64,000 nucleotides of DNA, from NCBI GenBank assembly GCA_015232335.1, contig JADFZV010000006.1, positions 53,783 through 117,782 on the forward strand, given 5' to 3'. The position numbers and the translations under genes were made by a program. Positions within the stretch are counted from its first letter, which is position 1. Every line of letters starts with the position of its first letter. The notes under the pieces are model-generated. The model saw only the letters and a list, made by a program, of their open reading frames with translations, did not search any database and was not told where the DNA came from. This stretch comes from Alphaproteobacteria bacterium (GTDB lineage Bacteria > Pseudomonadota > Alphaproteobacteria > Rhodospirillales > WMHbin7). This document shows, in pieces, positions 60,664 through 64,000 of the stretch.

Positions 60664-60891
60664 ATGCAGACGCCCTGGTTTTACGAGTTCAAGGCCGAGA
60701 TCGAGCGTGACGCCAAGGAGCTTTTGGCGGCCCGCGAGTCCAGGCTGCCCCAAGTCTGGTCCTATGACGAAGCCGTGGCCCGCACCCGCATTTTCTATAT
60801 CGAGCGCATTACCGGCTACGCCACCTGCCAGAGCATTACCGAGGCAGAATGCGACGAGTTGCTGGCGCTGATAAAGGGACTGTGGGGGTAG
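60664..60891 (+). CDS. Hypothetical small protein (75 aa) downstream of guaA
   Basis: MQTPWFYEFKAEIERDAKELLAARESRLPQVWSYDEAVARTRIFYIERITGYATCQSITEAECDELLALIKGLWG; 9 bp after guaA. Confidence 0.6.
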   Translation: MQTPWFYEFKAEIERDAKELLAARESRLPQVWSYDEAVARTRIFYIERITGYATCQSITEAECDELLALIKGLWG

Positions 60892-60897
60892 GCGCTA

Positions 60898-61260
60898 TCA
60901 CCGTCCCCGCATCACCCCCGCCATCGCCAGCACGACCCAGCCACCCACGAAGCAGACCCCGCCCAGCGGCGTGATCAGGGGCCAGGCCAGGGCACCGGTC
61001 AGGGCCTTCAAGGTCAGCGAGCCTGAAAAGAAAAGAATTCCCGAAGAGAACAGAAAGGCCGAGAGATTGGCCATCCGCCTGCCTTCCGCGATCAAACGGT
61101 CGGCGGCCAGCAGGGCCAGCGCATGCCAGAGAGCAAAATGCGCGGCCTTTTCGCCAATCACCGCTTCATAGCTGCCCACTTCAAATCCATGGGCGGCATA
61201 GGCACCGAACCCCACGCCATAGGCACCTGCCACGCCCGCAATCATCAACCAGATCCGCAT
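60898..61260 (-). CDS. DUF423-family small membrane protein
   Basis: GAYAAHGF...ALWHALALLAADRL...FLFSSGILFFSGSLTLKALTG...ITPLGGVCFVGGW. Confidence 0.9.
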   Translation of the reverse strand: MRIWLMIAGVAGAYGVGFGAYAAHGFEVGSYEAVIGEKAAHFALWHALALLAADRLIAEGRRMANLSAFLFSSGILFFSGSLTLKALTGALAWPLITPLGGVCFVGGWVVLAMAGVMRGR

Positions 61261-61264
61261 GTCT

Positions 61265-62548
61265 CTATCCTCGCACACAGCGGGCAAAATTGTAGATGCG
61301 CAACACGTCGCCCTGAGGTCCGTGCCCCTTGGGCAGGCGGGATTCGTCGCCGCTTTTGGGGCTGGAGCGCTGGGCCCCCGCCCCATGCACGTCGGTCAGC
61401 CGAAGCGGGCCGGATGATGGGCCCATGCCTCCCATCATGCCGCCGCCCATGCCAGGAGGAGGAGGACCGCCCATACCCCCCATGCCGGGAGGACCGCCCA
61501 TCATGCCGCCGCCACCCAGATGGCCTTGCGCGGTGCCGAAGGAAATGTAAACCGCGAAGTCGCCGGGACGAGGTCCGTCGAGATGCGTAGTCGAGGTCCA
61601 GAAATAGGGCCATTCCGGCTTGCCGTCGTCGTCTTTAATCTGTGTGATGGCGAAGACAGGATCGAGTGCTGCCGAGCGCGTGGCCGAGGGCGAGCGGGCA
61701 TAATCGACGATACTGTGCAGTTCCTTGGCGTTGGGCAAGCGCCAGTCGCTTTGGCCCGCGAAGGTAAGGTTCTCACAGAAGGCCAAGGCCTGTCCCCAAT
61801 CGAGCTTCTTGCCGCTGTCGGCCTTGGTCCAGGTGAGCCCGGTGGCGCGATCCTCGATTGTGCCGTCGCCCTTGTCGCTGAAATCGTTCTTTCCATAGGC
61901 CGGGTTGCCGCGCACATAGCGCGCATACCAGACGCGCCCGCCCGGCCCGCCATCCTGCGGATAGGCCTTGATGCGCCCATCGGCGAAATTCACCCCGAAG
62001 AACGAGCGGTCGCGCCCCATGGTCAGGCCCAGATAGACGGATGACGTCACATATTGCGCATCGATGAAACGGCCCTGGCTGGGATAGTCGAAATCGAAGC
62101 TCTGCGTATCTAGATAGGGCCTGGCGTCTCGGGGTGCGCCCACCCTGCCGGGCTGTGCCGATCCGGTGGTGCCGGAAAAATTCATCAGGGAATAGAGTTC
62201 CTTGATGGTGGGGACGCGCCAATCGTCATGGCCGCCGGTACGCAGCGCCGCCGCTTGGCCCGCAGCTCCGGCCCAACTCGTTTGGTGAAATCCTTTTTCC
62301 CAGATCAGCCCGGTGACGAGATCGTCCACCGTGCCGTCGCCCCTGTCACGATAGCTGGCCGTGGCACCCTGATAATGGGCATCCTGACCGAAAAGAGGTT
62401 GGCCTGAGGCCGGGCAACCCGGGCGCCCCAAAAGGTCATAGCATTGAGTCTGGCCGGTATCGACGATGGCATAGCCGGGCTCTGCTGCAAGGGTGGGCAG
62501 GGCAAACAGGGTCAGAAAGGCGGCCAGGACGGATCGATCAACAGGCAT
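61265..62548 (-). CDS. DUF1566-domain (Lcl-type) exported protein with Gly/Met/Pro low-complexity insert
   Basis: VDDLVTGLIWEKGFHQTSW...DDWRVPTIKELYSLM; EDRATGLTWTKAD...SDWRLPNAKELHSIV; GGGGMMGGPPGMGGMGGPPPPGMGGGMMGGMG. Confidence 0.85.
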   Translation of the reverse strand: MPVDRSVLAAFLTLFALPTLAAEPGYAIVDTGQTQCYDLLGRPGCPASGQPLFGQDAHYQGATASYRDRGDGTVDDLVTGLIWEKGFHQTSWAGAAGQAAALRTGGHDDWRVPTIKELYSLMNFSGTTGSAQPGRVGAPRDARPYLDTQSFDFDYPSQGRFIDAQYVTSSVYLGLTMGRDRSFFGVNFADGRIKAYPQDGGPGGRVWYARYVRGNPAYGKNDFSDKGDGTIEDRATGLTWTKADSGKKLDWGQALAFCENLTFAGQSDWRLPNAKELHSIVDYARSPSATRSAALDPVFAITQIKDDDGKPEWPYFWTSTTHLDGPRPGDFAVYISFGTAQGHLGGGGMMGGPPGMGGMGGPPPPGMGGGMMGGMGPSSGPLRLTDVHGAGAQRSSPKSGDESRLPKGHGPQGDVLRIYNFARCVRG

Positions 62549-62692
62549 CTACCCTCCTTGAAACAGGTTAAGCTGGGCCAAGATTGGAAGCTAACGGCAA
62601 AGAATTCAAGGAAAAGGCGGGAATGTGGCGCCCGCCCGGCCTTGACAGGGCAGGGGGGCAACGCCATTATCCCGCCCTGCCTTTTGGGGCAT

Positions 62693-62768
62693 GGGGCCGT
62701 AGCTCAGCTGGGAGAGCGCCGCAATCGCACTGCGGAGGTCGTGAGTTCGAACCTCATCGGCTCCACCA
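62693..62768 (+). tRNA. tRNA-Ala(CGC), CCA encoded
   Basis: GGGGCCG...CGGCTCC-A-CCA; anticodon arm CCGCA ATCGCAC TGCGG. Confidence 0.94.
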
Positions 62769-62842
62769 ATCTGGAACAATGCGCCCAATAAGGGTCTGAC
62801 TTCCCTGCGCGGAAAATTGGGAAAATTGGGGTCAGAGTCTTT

Positions 62843-63104
62843 TACCAGTTTGCAGCATGAATGACTTATTTCGCCGGAGCGATTTTTCGCGGGCAGCAGG
62901 CGCAGAACGCGCGGCTGTGTGGTTCACAGTAAGCGTTTCGCATCGCATTGCCCGCGAAAATGCGTCCGGCCTACAGTGGGGCCATTCGCCATGCCGGGTT
63001 TGTTAGGCCGCTCGGACGATGAACCACATTGCCCTTCGCGTTCTGCCTGCCCGGACATGGCGACTGGCCGCCACGAAATAGGTCATTCATTCTGCAAACT
63101 GGTA
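62843..63104. repeat. MITE-like nested palindromic element with about 31-bp terminal inverted repeats
   Basis: ACCAGTTTGCAGCATGAATGACTTATTTCG (62844-62873) vs reverse complement of 63074-63103: 28/30 identical; inner pairs 62884-62895/62949-62960 and GCAGAACGCG/CGCGTTCTGC. Confidence 0.75.
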
Positions 63105-63130
63105 TTAGTTCACCCAAACTCAAACTTGCC

Positions 63131-63159
63131 TTGACCTATCTACCCTTTAAGGGTAATAT
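63131..63159 (+). promoter_or_regulatory. mqsRA promoter with 15-bp palindromic operator in the spacer
   Basis: TTGACC(63131)-N17-TAATAT(63154); TACCCTTTAAGGGTA (63141-63155). Confidence 0.7.
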
Positions 63160-63165
63160 CGCTCA

Positions 63166-63468
63166 ATGGATAAAAGGAAGCCGCATTATCCGCTGGCCGA
63201 GGTTCAAGCCAAGGTGAAGGCGCTTGGCGTCGCGGCCTTCACCAAGACGGCGCTCGATGGCGGGCGGGCCATGCGGCTTACCAGCGATGAAATGCTCAAG
63301 GTGGTACACGGCCTCAATCAAGCCTGTTTCTACAAGTCGATGACCACGCATGCCAATGCGGCCATCTGGCAGGACGTGTACCGCGCCATGACGCCAACGG
63401 GTAAGGTCGCCTACATCAAAATCACCCTGGTGGCGGATCGCCCGGTGATCCAGTTCAAGGAAAAGTGA
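63166..63468 (+). CDS. mqsR: MqsR-family toxin
   Basis: KRKPHYPLAEVQAKVKALGVAAFTKTALDGGRAMRLTSDEMLKVVHGLNQACFYKSMTTHANAAIWQDVYRA. Confidence 0.9.
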   Translation: MDKRKPHYPLAEVQAKVKALGVAAFTKTALDGGRAMRLTSDEMLKVVHGLNQACFYKSMTTHANAAIWQDVYRAMTPTGKVAYIKITLVADRPVIQFKEK

Positions 63469-63469
63469 C

Positions 63470-63871
63470 ATGAAGACGAAAACATGTGGAAGCTGCGGCG
63501 CGGACCAACTCGTTCCCTTCTCGAACGAAGCCTTCGAGGTAACGCATGGCGGACAAACCGTGCACGTGGCCGGGTTGTCGGGCAAGCGTTGTAGCGCCTG
63601 CGGCGAGGTCCATTTCGACGCCAGGAGTACGAAGAAATACGCAGCCACCGGAGACAAGCTGGTGTTGGCCGAGCGTGAGGCCATGAGTGCCGAGATTCGC
63701 CGTATCCGAAAGCGCCTGGGCCTAAGCCAAGCCAAGGCCGCCCACATCACCGGGGGCGGACACAACGCCTTCTCGCGCTATGAACGGGGCGAGGCCATGC
63801 CCATGCCTGCGGTCGTCAACCTGTTCAGGCTGCTCGACAAGCATCCCGATCTTCTGAAAGAGATCGCCTGA
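63470..63871 (+). CDS. mqsA: MqsA-family antitoxin (N-terminal Zn-binding, C-terminal HTH)
   Basis: CGSCGAD...KRCSACGEVHFD; IRRIRKRLGLSQAKAAHITGGGHNAFSRYERGEAMPMPAVVNLFRLLDKHPDLL. Confidence 0.93.
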   Translation: MKTKTCGSCGADQLVPFSNEAFEVTHGGQTVHVAGLSGKRCSACGEVHFDARSTKKYAATGDKLVLAEREAMSAEIRRIRKRLGLSQAKAAHITGGGHNAFSRYERGEAMPMPAVVNLFRLLDKHPDLLKEIA

Positions 63872-63950
63872 ACTGACCGACCTGAGAGATAGGTGACGTT
63901 TTGTACCGGACACATGGGTAACACTTTTCGCCATTTGGCGGGAGGTGTCG

Positions 63951-64000
63951 ATGCCGTGGAAAGCGAGTTCGGTTATGGAAGAACGTCTACGGTTTGTCGC
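63951..64000 (+). mobile_element. Start of IS481-like transposase, truncated by window edge
   Basis: MPWKASSVMEERLRFVA...; preceded by TGTACCGGACACATGGGTAAC, a plausible IS terminus. Confidence 0.65.

Overview
This 64 kb window is high-GC DNA from an alphaproteobacterium, probably Rhodospirillales-like (inferred from gene order and protein character; no search was run). The left 12 kb is a minus-strand dcw cluster in the order mraZ-rsmH-ftsL-ftsI-murE-murF-mraY-murD-ftsW-murG-murC, with murC cut by the window edge. The rest is mostly housekeeping genes (glmM, thiD, lysA, argH, uvrB, cobA, gluQ, dsbB, rpsD, apaG, folE, fliO/fliP, rnd, corA, grxD, bolA, guaB, guaA) with accessory loci between them. 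The observations most worth following up are: (1) a dlt-like acyl-transfer operon at about 45.9-51.1 kb, with a secreted DltD/SGNH-like protein, an unannotated 47-aa membrane microprotein ending in SYYSQF that resembles Gram-positive DltX, an acyl carrier protein, an AMP-forming ligase and an MBOAT; (2) a 1,082-bp AT-rich insertion that splits a tRNA-Leu(CAA) gene in its anticodon loop between two 9-bp CTCAAAATC repeats and carries a complete, different tRNA-Leu(CAA) plus a membrane/coiled-coil ORF but no visible integrase; (3) five TGGG/AGGG units at exact 10-bp spacing upstream of mraZ, a candidate extended MraZ operator; (4) several toxin-antitoxin modules with legible operators (mqsRA, Phd/PIN, RHH/ParE, HicBA and a ParE remnant); (5) a nested-palindrome MITE-like element between tRNA-Ala(CGC) and mqsRA, with the start of an IS481-like transposase at the right edge. 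Small genes absent from the ORF track (LptM-like lipoprotein, DltX-like peptide, a 53-aa protein with its own promoter and palindrome, a truncated ParE) were read directly from the sequence.
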